Below, in pieces: positions 11,640-22,975 of a stretch of 64,000 bases of DNA. Position 1 is the stretch's first letter. Each line of letters starts with the position of its first letter. The notes below the pieces were generated by a model, which did no database searches, was not told where the DNA came from, and worked only from the letters and a program-made list of their open reading frames with translations. The position numbers and the translations under genes were made by a program. Location: assembly GCA_941918925.1 (NCBI GenBank), contig OW799235.1, positions 32,043,201 to 32,107,200 of the forward strand, given 5' to 3'. This stretch comes from Phyto melanocephala (taxonomy: Eukaryota; Arthropoda; Insecta; Diptera; Rhinophoridae).

Positions 11640-13195
11640 TTAAAAACTGCAAAGGAAGCCGTATTAATTTGCTTACACCTCAGAAATAATGAAGCCATGT
11701 GTGCCATTCTACAGCTTTTGATACGGTTGACTAAAATATTTTGTGTCTTAAACTTAAACATATGTTTAGATTTGCATCAGGTGTCACAGATCTCATACAT
11801 TCATATCTAATTGATAGATATCAATACGTAGAAACTTCTACTTCAGTTTCAGGATCATTGCCATTAAGTCGAGGTGTTCCACAAGGTTCGATCTTGGGCC
11901 CTCTACTGTTTTCGTTATACGTGAATGATCTGCAGGGCAAACTCGAACACTGCAGGGTAAGGCTGTATGCAGATGATGTACAGCTTTATATCAGTTGCAG
12001 CAACACCGCGGTTGATGAATGTGTGAGGACTTTAAATCAGGAGTTAGGTCTTGTTTACGAGTGGGCCACCGCTAATGGGCTGGCAATTAATCCTTCTAAA
12101 TCGAAGTGTTTGATTATCAAAAAGAGGATTTTTAAACTTGACTGCAACCCCATTTTATCTTTAAATAACCAGTCCATAGATATTGTAAGCTCTGCCAAAA
12201 ATCTTGGTATATATTTTAATAACAACCTTACTTGGTCTAATCACGTTAACGTTGCATGTGGTAGAATGTTCTCAATGTTAAGAAATCTATGGCAAATTCA
12301 ATATTGTACTCCAACTAAAATTAGAATACTTCTTGCGAAAACTTATTTAATACCTATCTTATTGTATGGTTGTGAACTATTTGCCAGTTGCGATAGTGAA
12401 AGTAAAAGAAAACTTAATGTGGCATTTAATAACATAATTCGGTACGTATATGGTCTAAAAAGATATGACCATATCTCCCCCTACGTAACCTTGCTTTACG
12501 GTATTAGTTTTGATGATTATTTAAGAGTGCGTTGAACATCTCCATGAACGTTGAAATTTTTCAACACTTGATAGAGGCAAAAGAATTCTAGCATTTAGTC
12601 ATCCAACGCTGATTTCAAAATACCATTTCTTTATTAATGCTATCAGTCTCTGGAACGGAATCCCCTATAGATCACAAACCATTAGTAACGCACGACAATT
12701 CAGAAGATTTACTTTTGGTCATTTCTCACGTTAACGTGAAACGCGCTTATTTTATCAAAAGGTAATGCTTCAAAGTGGGAATTCGCTATTAAAAAATCAT
12801 GCCTCTTGTAAGCAGGTTTGTAAGGGAGAGTATGGCTTCTCTGCCTTACAAACCTGCTTACAGGTAAGCTTTAATTTTTACTGGGTACATACATATATAA
12901 ATTTTGCTTGTATATTGTTTTATCTTATCTTATTATTGTTTTGTCTTATTTTATTTTATTTTATCTTATTTTATTAAATTTTATTAACACTTTGTTATTA
13001 AATTTGGTTAATTTCTATATTTTGCTTTTCTTAATTTTTTATTTAAAATTACTTACAATTTATGTTAAAAATTACACCTATTTTGTTATACATTGTATTT
13101 GCATATGCTCAGTTCCATACTGCAATATAAGACTTAAAGTCTTGTGTATGGAACATCGAAAAGAAATAAAAATAAATAAAATAAATAAAATGTGC
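11640..13195 (+). pseudogene. CR1/Jockey-group LINE, 5'-truncated ORF2 and 3' UTR
   Basis: The main open stretch at 11741-12535 (264 codons) is a reverse transcriptase. It contains motif B RGVPQGSILGPLLF (about residues 44-57), the catalytic YADDVQLY (about residues 76-83) and the thumb/connection through YGCELFASC. Just upstream, near 11715, motif A (AFDTVD) is interrupted by a TAA and a small deletion. After 12535 a frameshift leads into a typical C-terminal block (LWNGIPYRS near 12650) ending about 12735. There is no RNase H domain, consistent with CR1/Jockey elements. The 3' UTR contains a strong hairpin and ends in an AAATA-type tail at 13166-13190. The endonuclease domain is missing, so this is a dead 5'-truncated copy, though fairly young by ORF integrity. 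Confidence 0.85.
12807..12862 (+). repeat. Near-perfect 56-nt hairpin in LINE 3' UTR
   Basis: TGTAAGCAGGTTTGTAAGG is followed, after GAGAG, an 8-nt loop and CTCT, by its complement CCTTACAAACCTGCTTACA. The stem is about 24 bp with one mismatch. It lies between the ORF2 stop and the T-rich 3' UTR. It could be a recognition structure for the LINE's own RT or simply a palindromic duplication. Confidence 0.85.
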
Positions 13196-13239
13196 TAGAT
13201 TTCAATAACGATTCATTCTTAAATATTTAAAAAAAATTA

Positions 13240-13390
13240 TACTGCATAAAAAGCTTGAAAACATGTAGGGGCTTCTTAGAGTAGATTTGAATCAACACAA
13301 GCAGACAGACATTGTTCAATCTAATTTCCTATTCATAATCTTTGTAACAATAAGTGAAATTTCACTCCCCCTAAATTAAAATTTCTTTTG
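13240..13390 (-). mobile_element. Degenerate F2-type repeat fragment
   Basis: GGGGCTTCTTAGAGTAGATT, ACACAAGCAGACAGACATTG and CCTATTCATAATCTT correspond to the conserved GGCTTC...ACGGACAGACGG...CCCTATTCATAAGCTT block of F2. Both ends are lost. Confidence 0.5.
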
Positions 13391-14365
13391 CTTCCGTCTG
13401 GCAAAATCATTTTAGAATCCTCTTTTTTTGTTGTACAGTGTATTGTATTAGGTGAAATTTTAACAGTTTCAGTTTATAAAATTAAAAAAATAGAAAATTT
13501 AAAAATTAATGAAATATTTCTTTGTAGCGATAATTGAATTTCTGTTATTGTCATTGTCGTACTCATACCAGCTTTCCTTCTAGTATATCACTAGTGTCAT
13601 CAGTAATGTTGTCTTTCAGAGCTAAAACGGTGACTAGCTTGTCGCGAGAGACTTCACATACCCCCATAAAAAATAGTCAAGTTGGGGATCAAATCACATG
13701 TCCGTAGCAGCTAATGGACTGCTAAAAAACTAAAGATTCATTTCTAATTAAGCTCACTTCTCAATAGGTTTATGGTATCTGTTATGAACGCCATACGAGG
13801 CATCCTTTTCGGGGTGCCAATTTATGTTATGTAGATGGTGACCATGGTGTTTCATATCACAAATTGAATATTGTTGTAAAATGCTCTAGAAGAAAATTAG
13901 AGAACGAACGGGAGCCATTGCATACCACTAGCGGTCAGACGGTTGGGTGGGTTCTTGTTCTCGTAGAAATTCTCATTACAATATATAACGTTCATCATAA
14001 ATATTATTATAGACTCCCTAAAAAAAATCTATAAAAGTTGATCTAACAAAACAAGATGTTACGGAACCCAAATTATGATCCACTGAGGTCTGAAAAATAT
14101 TAACCATAACAAGCTTTGATGATCTATCATAGATGGAGTCTGATAGATCTGCGCCTCTTAACCCTCCCTACCATTGATTTTAGTGACACGAAAATTATTA
14201 ACTAAAATCCCACAAACAACCTACCACTTTCGATTACACATCACATTGTAAGAAATATTTAAAATTTACGATTCCATATTAATTCAATATTTATTTAGTT
14301 AAATTTCAAGACGGTTTTGACATATTTACTTATTAAAATTATATATAAAAAAATTATATAATGGT
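13391..14365. other. Unassigned; possible old coding remnant
   Basis: The stretch 13600-14000 is more balanced in base composition than its surroundings, but no frame stays open and no motif is recognised on either strand. Confidence 0.35.
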
Positions 14366-14628
14366 ATATCGATGCCTTACTTCCTCAACCTCGTATCTTA
14401 AAAAATAGGGTTTTGACTTTTTAATATCAAACGATTGTTTCAGGCTTTAACTAAAAAAGATTAATATATTATGACTACTAATATACATAAATACAATCAA
14501 TTCCTTAATAATTGCATTTAAACTTTTAACCAAACACCGAAGTATAAAAAGATGAACCGTTTTATTTTGTCTCTCTTGAAAAATTATATTTTTTAAGATA
14601 CGAGGTTGAGGAAGTAAGGCATCGATAT
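14366..14628. repeat. Perfect 42-bp inverted repeat with 179-bp spacer
   Basis: The arm at 14366-14407 (starting ATATCGATGCCTTACTTCC) is exactly complementary to 14587-14628. Outside the arms similarity ends at once, and no target duplication is visible. Perfect identity implies a recent origin. It could be a foldback element, a MITE with unusual ends, or a template-switch inverted duplication. Confidence 0.9.
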
Positions 14629-15019
14629 GTGATTTTGTTTTTAAGTATATAAATGATAATTCCACAATATATGTATATACCTACATATAAATACTTATTT
14701 ATTTAGAAAAACATTTTAAAATTCATATTCGCGTTTAGAAAAAAAGGTTATACTAAATATTACAGTAATATACACAAAAAAATATTTATGCTTGGATTTT
14801 ATGTATATTATACCGACAATAGTGTGTCCAATATTTTACGCAACATTAACAAAGAGAATGTTGATTAGCTATTTACATTTAAATTAATTGTCTCTTGGAC
14901 AACATGTTTCCAAACAACACAAGTTTATAAACATTACAAACAAGCTTGGCTTAAAATTGGCACTTGTTTGAAATAAATCAAATCTTAAATAATAATGAAA
15001 CAATGTTTATATCACTCAC
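14629..15019. other. Unassigned
   Basis: A+T-rich; nothing recognised. Confidence 0.4.
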
Positions 15020-15072
15020 CGATAATATAATGTTGAGAGCAGCTGTTGAGGAGGCCTCTTCAAATGCTGGTT
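15020..15072 (-). CDS. Candidate host micro-exon (53 nt)
   Basis: On the minus strand a G+C-richer block follows CCCTTAAG (acceptor AG at 15073-15074) and ends at TATCG followed by a strong GTGAGT donor (15014-15019). Read after two phase nucleotides it encodes PAFEEASSTAALNIILS without a stop, ending on a codon boundary. It contrasts with the surrounding A+T-rich DNA. I do not recognise the protein. The acceptor is weak, so this could be chance. If real, this part of the window is an intron of a larger minus-strand gene. Confidence 0.25.
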
Positions 15073-16158
15073 CTTAAGGGTTAAATGTAGATCCGTATGT
15101 CAGCAATATTATGAATGTGAGAGATATAATTAAGGTGACCAAGCAAAAATATGTACAAATACTTAGCTAAATTAAATAATAAAAACTAATTAATACTAAA
15201 ATTTAAAATGAAACATAAATTCCATAATGCTTTTTTTAATACAATATCTGCGATAGAAGTGCAATTTAGATTTTAAGTTACATGTTTTAATTTATTTTTA
15301 TTTATTTAGTTTATAGGCAAGTTTTTTGTTGTTGTTATTTTCTTTATCTCACAACACTAGTTAAATATATGTTTGTATGTAAGTATGTATAGCATTAGGA
15401 AATTTAGGTTTAAGTTTTAATTATTTATATAAATTTATGTTCATATTTTTTCTGTTTTAATAACAATAATAAATTTTACTTATATTTACTGCGAATTTAC
15501 ACTAGTCACACACAATTTTTGATGTAATTTGCATCATGAAGTTTTTAAAAGGACGAACATAGAGGTAGTTGTTGTTGCAATGATGCTGCTTCGACACTTA
15601 AATCATTTTAATGTTGCTTCAAAATTTTTTTTTTATGTAAAACTTTTTATTTTAATGTAGAATTTTAATGTTAATTCTTTAATTTACAACATTTTATTAG
15701 CACTTTGTAATTGCTTCTTCTTCTTCTTCTTCTTCTTCTTCTTTTCCTCTTTTGGAGTTTTGTACCTTTCTATTCAATCGAAACCATGTGTCTGAGCAAC
15801 TAAATTAACTATTGCTTATCGATCAAAAAGAAAGCAATAATTTGGTAAAGAAGTAGACAACTAAAAAAAACGCACAGTGGTGGCTCAAATAATGAGTCCA
15901 CCACGAGGTAATAATTATTTTGCAACAATTGATAGATTTCCTTTATAGATTTGCGGATTGATTAATATAATTTTATTTAACGGGTGATATTTCAAAAAAA
16001 AAAAACTTCCTTTGGTCACAAATTAATGGTGTAGCACTATAAATTTTAATAAACTTTAAAATTTTTTCATTTAACTGTAAACAAATATTTTAATTACCTT
16101 GGTGTGTATAATTGAAACCACTTAATGATCAATTTAAAAAAATTATTTTCTTATATTT
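15073..16158. other. Unassigned, with simple repeat
   Basis: Nothing recognised except the trinucleotide tract at 15715-15744. Confidence 0.4.
15715..15744. repeat. CTT/AAG trinucleotide microsatellite
   Basis: About nine to ten uninterrupted CTT units. Confidence 0.95.
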
Positions 16159-16344
16159 TTATGTACTTATTTGTGCATAAGATTTATTTAAACTTTTAAG
16201 AGCTATGTCGTTGTGTACTTCTTGAAAGACCAAAAGAAAAGAATGATGGTTACCGGAACCTGACTGTACAATACCTCGTTTCACAAATTGCAATAAAAAA
16301 TTATTTCCTGATTTAAAATCAAAACTTTGAACACTTCCACTCAT
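16159..16344 (-). CDS. Unrecognised 61-codon ORF, possible host exon
   Basis: It begins with ATG and reads MSGSVQSFDFKSGNNF at the N-terminus, with less low-complexity sequence than other short frames here. It contains an internal strong acceptor-like tract (CTTTTGGTCTTTCAAG near 16225), so part of it may be intron and part exon. No family motif is recognised. It lies on the same strand as, and upstream of, the candidate micro-exon at 15020-15072. Evidence for expression is absent. Confidence 0.2.
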   Translation of the reverse strand: MSGSVQSFDFKSGNNFLLQFVKRGIVQSGSGNHHSFLLVFQEVHNDIALKSLNKSYAQIST

Positions 16345-17020
16345 ATAATTGCCCGTGAAAAGTTAACAACATTGGTCAAAACTGGCAATTCTTCCACCGT
16401 GACAGTATATATCATTACTGAACACAGCTACATACTTTCACGTATATTCTCATTTACTTAAAAACATTTTTTTTTTCGTTTAATATTATTAAAGATATTA
16501 GATTATTGTAAGTTGTAAAACTATCTTTTCTTTTATTACAAATTTTTGTTTCAAAGCAGTAATTTAATCTGCAACATTTTAACAATAAGCAACATGATCA
16601 ATTTATCTTAGCAACAATCATTAAACAGCAACATTTCTTTTACTCATTTGCTATTGTTAGATATTTTCACAGGTAAACAACATGAATCTATCAATCTTGG
16701 CAACATTTAAAATTTTATCTCTACATGTATTGAAAGTTTAGTGGTTGTTTGTGTGTGTGAGTAAATCTACTGCATATATAAATGTATATCATAATTAAAT
16801 ATGTAATAATAATAAAAATAAAAATAATGAGTATAATATTTTAATAATACTAATAATACATAATTTAATTAATAATAGTACTTATAATTTTAGAAATAAT
16901 ATTTAGTAAAAGAAAATTTGTTCTCTTTTAGATAATTGCAAAACAAATTTTTGAACATTTAAAAAGTCTGTAAACTTGTGCATTACATATCATGTGACGT
17001 ATGGTATATGGTACCATCTT
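16345..17020. other. Unassigned
   Basis: A+T-rich; AAT/AATA-rich stretch around 16800-16870; nothing recognised. Confidence 0.4.
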
Positions 17021-17028
17021 GAAAATAA

Positions 17029-17515
17029 TTGTCAACCATGTCTACAAGCCGCTCCAAACAGTATATTCTTCAAAGTGAATTAGCTCACATGATATTGTCT
17101 GAGGAAGTGACATGTAGAGCATGCGAGGAAGAGGATAAAACTTTGGAACTCTACCTCTGTCATTGTCCTGTGTTTGGGTATATTAAATGCGAAAATTTTA
17201 CAGTGGATACAATGCCGAACTTAGAATACCTCTGAATTTTTGCAGAGTAATGTCAACTTTAACGTTCCGCTTAGAACTGCTCGGAGTTTCACTCCTCTTT
17301 ATCTTAGATGTCTTCAAATTAACTACGCTGATGCTTTAATGACTTTATTGATCTTTACAGTTTCAATATAATATTATTATGCTCTTAAATGTTTGTGAAT
17401 AGTTAAGTTTATTTTCCATGGAGCGCACAACATGCCAATTGGGCATAGGTGTATACCTGTCATGGGTTTGGGCTTTTATACCCCTTCTTTTCAACCTAAC
17501 CTTACCTAACCTAAG
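17029..17515 (+). pseudogene. RNase-H-type LINE, extreme 3' fragment
   Basis: The stretch 17029-17235 encodes the C-terminal end of ORF2. It shows a Cys/His motif (CRACEEEDKTL...YLCHC) and ENFTVDT, closely matching the end of the LINE ORF at 33282. A 3' UTR follows, ending in GGAGCGCACAACATGCCAATT and a tail of CCTAACC-type repeats at 17491-17515. It is severely 5'-truncated, which is normal for target-primed reverse transcription. The last ~100 bp match the tail of the SINE at 60512-60740. Confidence 0.8.
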
Positions 17516-18389
17516 TTTATCTTTTGCATGCATAATTGCTGGTTTGTAAGATTTTAACCTATAGACTTTTATTAATAAAATAAAAAGCAAGTAAGAGTGC
17601 TATTATGTTTCTCAAATTAGATACCTGCACTTAATTGTAAATAAAATCAAAATTTCTGAATGGATTTTCATTACTTATGGCTTATTTTATTTTTTTAAAA
17701 TTTTTATTTTATTTATTTAATGTGGAACCTTATTATAGCTCTTCAATGTAGTTATTCAAAATAACCTGTGTTTTACGTGAACATTTGTAAAAAAGTTGAC
17801 GAATACGTTGTACCAGTTCCTCTGAAGCCAGTCAAAAATTACAAATTTTTAACAGACACAAAGATCTATTAATGCACATTTCAATAGCTTCATGGATGAC
17901 AATAATGCTGACGCTTTGCTAAAGCCGGTACCCCCTTCTTTCGAACGATTTCAGATATAATTTTTGTGATTAACTCTGAAGCAACAACAACTTAATTTAA
18001 TTAAAAGGGAAAAATGATATTTGGGGCTCACAATTTCCGAAGCAAGTCCAAAAAATATCCCTACTGCTCACTGGTCTCTAGAAAAACCGTTTGTATCTCT
18101 TACAATGACTTTTGGGGAAAGAGTGATGAGAAAAATATCTGAACATCGTTTATGTTTATTAAATATGGCAATTTTTTTACGAAATATCTCTAATCGAATT
18201 TTACATAGAAAGACTATAATTGAGAAACTTCTAAAATATTTTATCTCGACCTACCAAACTTTTCCACCAGTCCAGAGAAATAATTTCAATAATATATCTA
18301 CTCAAAACTTGACCAGCAAGTGACTAACCTTGGAGTTTCATTTCTAACATTTTTTGCGATATATTTTTCAATACGATTTTACAAAATGC
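17516..18389. other. Unassigned
   Basis: A 100-codon frame at 18021-18323 starts with TTG, not ATG, and matches nothing recognisable. I do not call it a gene. Confidence 0.4.
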
Positions 18390-18912
18390 AGTGCACTCGC
18401 AATAACGTAAACACCGTTAAACGTAAGCTCGGAATAACATGAACAATCTTTTGTTAACGTTGACTATTCTGTAAAGTGAACAATTTGCACATGCTCTTCA
18501 AGCATGTGGAAAACGCTGATATTAATTAATTTATATTTTAAAAGTTTAGTATTTTTGTATGGCAACCAAATTTGAATTATTCTTATGAGAAGAGCTCAAT
18601 CAAGCGGCATGAGTGTAAAAAGATCTAAATTTTTGGATTTAATGGAAAATGCCTGCCTTTTCTTTTTTAAGATAGTTTGCAAAAAGAAATCTCATGACTT
18701 TTGTAATTAATTTTAATTAATAATTTAAGATTTATATTTTAGTAATACAAAGATAGAGTAATAAAAGAACTTCATATTTAGGAGTGTAAAACACAGGCTT
18801 ATATTGAAAAATTTTAAGATTTTTTCATGAAATTCATCAATCGCTAACGTAAACAATTTCACTAACATGAACTCCTTAGGTTTTAATTAGTTCACGTTAC
18901 GGCTAGTGCACT
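18390..18912. mobile_element. MITE with AGTGCACT ends and subterminal TAACGTGAAC repeats
   Basis: The left end AGTGCACTCGCAATAACGTA is matched by the inverted right end at 18889-18912 (AGTGCACTAGCCGTAACGTG on the minus strand). About eight copies of a TAACRTRAAC-like decamer cluster within about 110 bp of both ends, as expected for transposase-binding repeats. The interior is non-coding. The CAGT start resembles pogo/Tigger ends, but no TA duplication is visible. Confidence 0.6.
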
Positions 18913-19285
18913 ATACGTACTTTTAGCAATCAACCTTAAATCTACCGCGTTTTATTTCGTTTGAAGTAGCAATCACAGCAAGCATTATTGAAAACAAATA
19001 TTTAATAGAAATAAAAAAAAAACTAAAACGAAAATATCCGGCGTTGCAAACACAAATTGAAGAGGTTTTCTCAGAACATGTTGGCAATCTGTAGTTATCA
19101 CTGCGGGGTTCATGTCAAATGCAATACTTCTCTTATACCAAAACGTTCTTTCGTGATTTTATGGCATTTTTATCCATTTTAAAGCTAAATAACTATTTCA
19201 TATAAGTATATCTTACCATATTGTTTTATTTAACATTTAATGTGAATCGATAAGAAGTAGTTTATTTAAGCATTTACATGCAACT
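18913..19285. other. Unassigned
   Basis: No feature recognised. Confidence 0.4.
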
Positions 19286-20066
19286 AGGGTTGCCATCCGT
19301 TCTCTTTTCCCCGGACACCGTCCTCTTTTTTAGGGCATCCGGGGCAGTCCTACTTCTTTTGTAGCAAATGTCCGGGATTGTCCGGCTTTTTGCACCTTCT
19401 CTGAAGTTTTTTTTCTTACATTTAAACTTTAAATCACAGTTCAAAAAATGTATAAAAAAGATTTAGGTGCTCGTACAATTAGTTTTGAAAAAGTACAATT
19501 ATAAAACTTCTCTTTTTACAAAATTAGTTTTATTATCCTTAATTGTCGCTATTTATTGAAGTGGCCTATTTTAACTTGTCTTTTATTTTAAAAAAGTTCG
19601 TAAAAGGGGTCTGCTTGTCAGCTGTGTGTTTTTCATAAAGTTTGTTTTCCAGATATAGAAGAAAGTCTTGCACAAAAAATATAGTAATGGTATATAATTT
19701 TGATATGGATTGCCTAGGGTTTTACAAATATTTGAAGAGATGCGATGGTAATATATTATCTCAAATTGGAAGTGTTGAAAAATATATGTAAAATTTTTAA
19801 AAGTGTACATTCCCGATAATGAATGCAATGAATTTTTGTTGTTTTTTTTTTGTTTTTATTTTCAACCATTAAATCATAATGATATGTTCAGTTTGTAGTT
19901 TTGTAAATAAAGTTTTTTCGTAAAAACAAATTTTGTTTTTGTATTTTAAAGGGCGTCGTTAATTTTATCAAATTTAATTTTTTTTAAATGTGTCCTATTT
20001 TTTTGGGCAAATGTCCTACATTTTTTATGCTGGCGTCCTCTTTTTTTAAATAGAAATGGCAACCCT
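19286..20066. mobile_element. Non-autonomous TIR element with 10-bp target duplication
   Basis: The terminal inverted repeats are AGGGTTGCCAT and ATGGCAACCCT. The element is flanked by identical ACATGCAACT sequences at 19276-19285 and 20067-20076. A 9-11 bp duplication points to a MULE-like or related superfamily rather than hAT (8 bp), but this is inference. Inside are several CCTCTTTTTT and TGTCC motifs and no credible ORF. Confidence 0.7.
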
Positions 20067-20350
20067 ACATGCAACTATCTTGAAGTAGTAATTAATGAGT
20101 ATAGTTCTTTTGAATATAAAATATTTCTTCTAAATTTTAAAATCTATCTAGATCAAGGTTTCTTTATTAACAAATAATAATGATTTTATTTTTTGCGATA
20201 TAAAGAAATCGTCTTCACCTAAATCCAAGCTGGGATGAAAAAATCTGTAGGTTTATAAACCATACATCAACGATAAATATAATATTTTCACACCTTTTAA
20301 AAGTTGGATGCAACATTCTTTCTTTTATATATTTTCTTGTCTTTCTGTTT
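19413..20350 (+). repeat. Direct duplication, left copy
   Basis: This segment (from TTCTTACATTTAAAC to CTTTCTGTTT) recurs at 21111-22106 with few differences. The right copy has about 58 bp extra near 21890-21950. The left copy includes most of the TIR element and its right flank. Confidence 0.9.
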
Positions 20351-21110
20351 TTATACCCTTCACCTGTGGTGTACAAGGGTATATATAGCTTTGTCATTCC
20401 GTTTGTAATTTCTACAATTTTCATTTCCGACCCCATAAAGTATATATTTTCTGAAAGCTTATGAATAGAGGAGTCGATTTAGCCCTGACCGTCTGTCCGT
20501 CTGTCCGTGTGTTGGTTGAAATCAACTTTTAGAAGCAACTATATGTTCCTCAGATCTGTATATGGTATCAATCTCTTGGAAATATCCAGGAATGAATCGC
20601 TATTGAAATTCAGCACAATCGCCCCATAACTTTCTGAGATATGAGCAAAAAACCACGACCACCTCGTTTTTTTCACAATTACAACAACAACATGCATACA
20701 TAGATACATGTAAAAAACATACCAAACAAAAAAAATTACAAAAAAAAAAAAAATTACAAAAAAAAAAATATTAAAAATAAGAAAAAAATAATAAAAAAAA
20801 AACTACAAAAAAAATTTTAACAAAATTTAAAAAAAAATTTAAAAAAAATTTTTAAAAATTTTTCTAAAAAAATTTTTTAAAAAAATTAAAAAAAAATATA
20901 AAAACAAATAATAAAATATAAATAATATATTAAATAAAATAAAATTTTTTTGGCTCAGCTGGGATTCGATGCCACATTTATTCTAACGTGTACGTAAGCA
21001 CGTATTTTATATGGGATGAATGGTGATACAAACAATTGTTATTGCATGACTACACGTTGTGAAGGGTATATAAGATTCGGCACGGCCGAATATAGCACTG
21101 TTACTTGTTT
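20351..21110 (+). mobile_element. F2 hairpin repeat, near-full copy b
   Basis: It starts TTATACCCTTCACCTGTGG and TACAAGGGTATATATAGC. Then come a GTCTGTCCGTCTGTCCG core, a low-complexity A tract (about 20725-20945), and GGCTCAGCTGGGATTCGATG. It ends GTGAAGGGTATATAAG, hairpin ATTCGGCACGGCCGAAT and CTGTTACTTGTTT. It lies exactly between the two copies of the 19.4/21.1 kb duplication. It is very similar to 58846-59643. Confidence 0.85.
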
Positions 21111-22106
21111 TTCTTACATTTAAACTTTAAATCACAGTTCAAAAAATGTATAAAAAAGATTTAGGTGCTCGTACAATTAGTTTTGAAAAAGTACAATTTT
21201 AAAACTTCTCTTTGCACAAAATTAGTTTTATTATCCCTAATTGTTGTTATTTAGCGAAGTGGCCTATTTTAGCTTGTCTTTTATTTTAAAAAAGTTCGTA
21301 AAAGGGGTCTGCTTGTCAGCTGTGTGTTTTTCATAAAGTTTGTTTTCCAGATATAGAAGAAAGTCTTGAACAAAAAGTATAGTAATGGTATATAATTTTG
21401 ATAGGGATTGCCTAGAGTTTTACAAATATTTGAAGAGATGCGATGGTAATATATTATCTCAAATTGGAAGTGTTGAAAAATATATGTAAAATTTTTAAAA
21501 GTGTACATTCCCGATAATGAATGCAATGAATTTTTGTTGTTTTTTTTTTGTTTTTATTTTCAACCATTAAATCATAATGATATGTTCAGTTTGTAGTTTT
21601 GTAAATAAAGTTTTTTCGTAAAAACAAATTTTGTTTTTGTATTTTAAAGGGCGTCGTAAATTTTATCAAATTTAATTTTTTTTAAATGTGTCCTATTTTT
21701 TTTGGCCAAATGTCCTACATTTTTTATGCTGGCGTCCTCTTTTTTTAAATAGAAATGGCAACCCTAGATGCAACTATCTTGAAGTAGAAATTAATAAGTA
21801 TAGTTCTTTTGAATATAAAATATTTCTTCTAAATTTTGAAATCTATCTAGATCAAGGTTTCTTTATTACCAAATAATAATGATTTTATTTTTTTTAATTT
21901 CTCAATATTTCGTCATATCGGTAAAATCCTTTTTGTGATAAAAAAAAATGCGATATAAAGAAATCGTCTTCACTTATATACAAGCTGGGAAGAAAAAATC
22001 TTTAGGTTTATAAACCATACATCAATGATAAATATAACATTTTCATACCTTTTAAAAGTTGGATGCAACATTCCTTCTTTCATATATTTTCTTGTTTTTC
22101 TGTTTT
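21111..22106 (+). repeat. Direct duplication, right copy
   Basis: Second copy of 19413-20350. It retains the right TIR of the 19286-20066 element (GGCAACCCT about 21758-21766) but not the left one, and has one flank base changed (AGATGCAACT). This shows that the duplication followed insertion of the TIR element. Confidence 0.9.
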
Positions 22107-22229
22107 TTTTGTCCATTTGCAAATTCAGTGTAAAAAAGATTTGTGACACGTGGCAATGTCAAAAATTCTTTGTAAGCTTTTCCATTTTTCAATGATCAAC
22201 TCATGAAAATCATTTCTTAACAAAATTCT

Positions 22230-22975
22230 TGCTGTATCAAATATGTATTTTCTAAATTACGTCCATTAATGGTTGTCATAATCGATTCGCGGTACAGGAT
22301 ATTGAAGCAGTAATAATTCAGTTTCGCATCAGTTTCACTCTGTATGACCTATAAATAATAGGTCTTACTAAATATGAACTCAACCGTACAGTTGTTTGTG
22401 ATACTGTGAACTCTTTAGCCCAAAGTTTTATAAAAGCGAGAACGCCGTGAGCTTTGTTAACCACGATAACCATATGGTTATTGAAATTTAGTTAAGGATA
22501 AAAAAGGACAACTAGAAACAGAAACTCCGAAATCAGTTCAAGTTAATAACCACTTAAAAAAAAAAGAGACAACCAGCATTTATATTTCTTAACAAACTTT
22601 TATGTTTGCATTTTTAAGTTTGAGGGTCATTAAATTAATATTGAACCAAAATTTATTCAAATCATGTTGAAACCGAATTCCATCCTGAATATTCTTGTAA
22701 CTAAGACAAATCCTCATGTCATCAGCGTACATTAAAACGTTTTAACATTTGATTGTAATTGGCAAATCATTTATAAAGAGCGAAAATAAAATAGGGCCTA
22801 AATGGCTGCCTTGAAGAACACTAGATTTTACTGCAATATTATCAAAAGTAACATTGTTAAAAAGAACACATTTTTGCGACCTGTTAGGTAGGCCTTTATC
22901 TAATTCAAAGTGTTTATCGTGAATCCCATAAGATAAAGCTTGTTTAGAATCAGTCAGTATTACATTTGTCGATTA
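22230..22975 (-). pseudogene. Non-LTR retrotransposon RT remnant (copy A)
   Basis: The minus strand reads motif B (VLQGSHLGPILFSLFINDLP near 22820), the catalytic YADD (MYADDMRICLSY near 22710) and, further on, a thumb block (IKLWAKEFTVSQTT ... LVRPII near 22400). It is broken by several stops. The GSHLGP form of motif B matches another copy at 41.9-42.5 kb, so both belong to one family, probably in the CR1/Jockey group. Confidence 0.75.

Noticed and set aside
18021..18323. 100-codon ORF
   Set aside because: Starts with TTG, no recognisable domain, composition not clearly coding.
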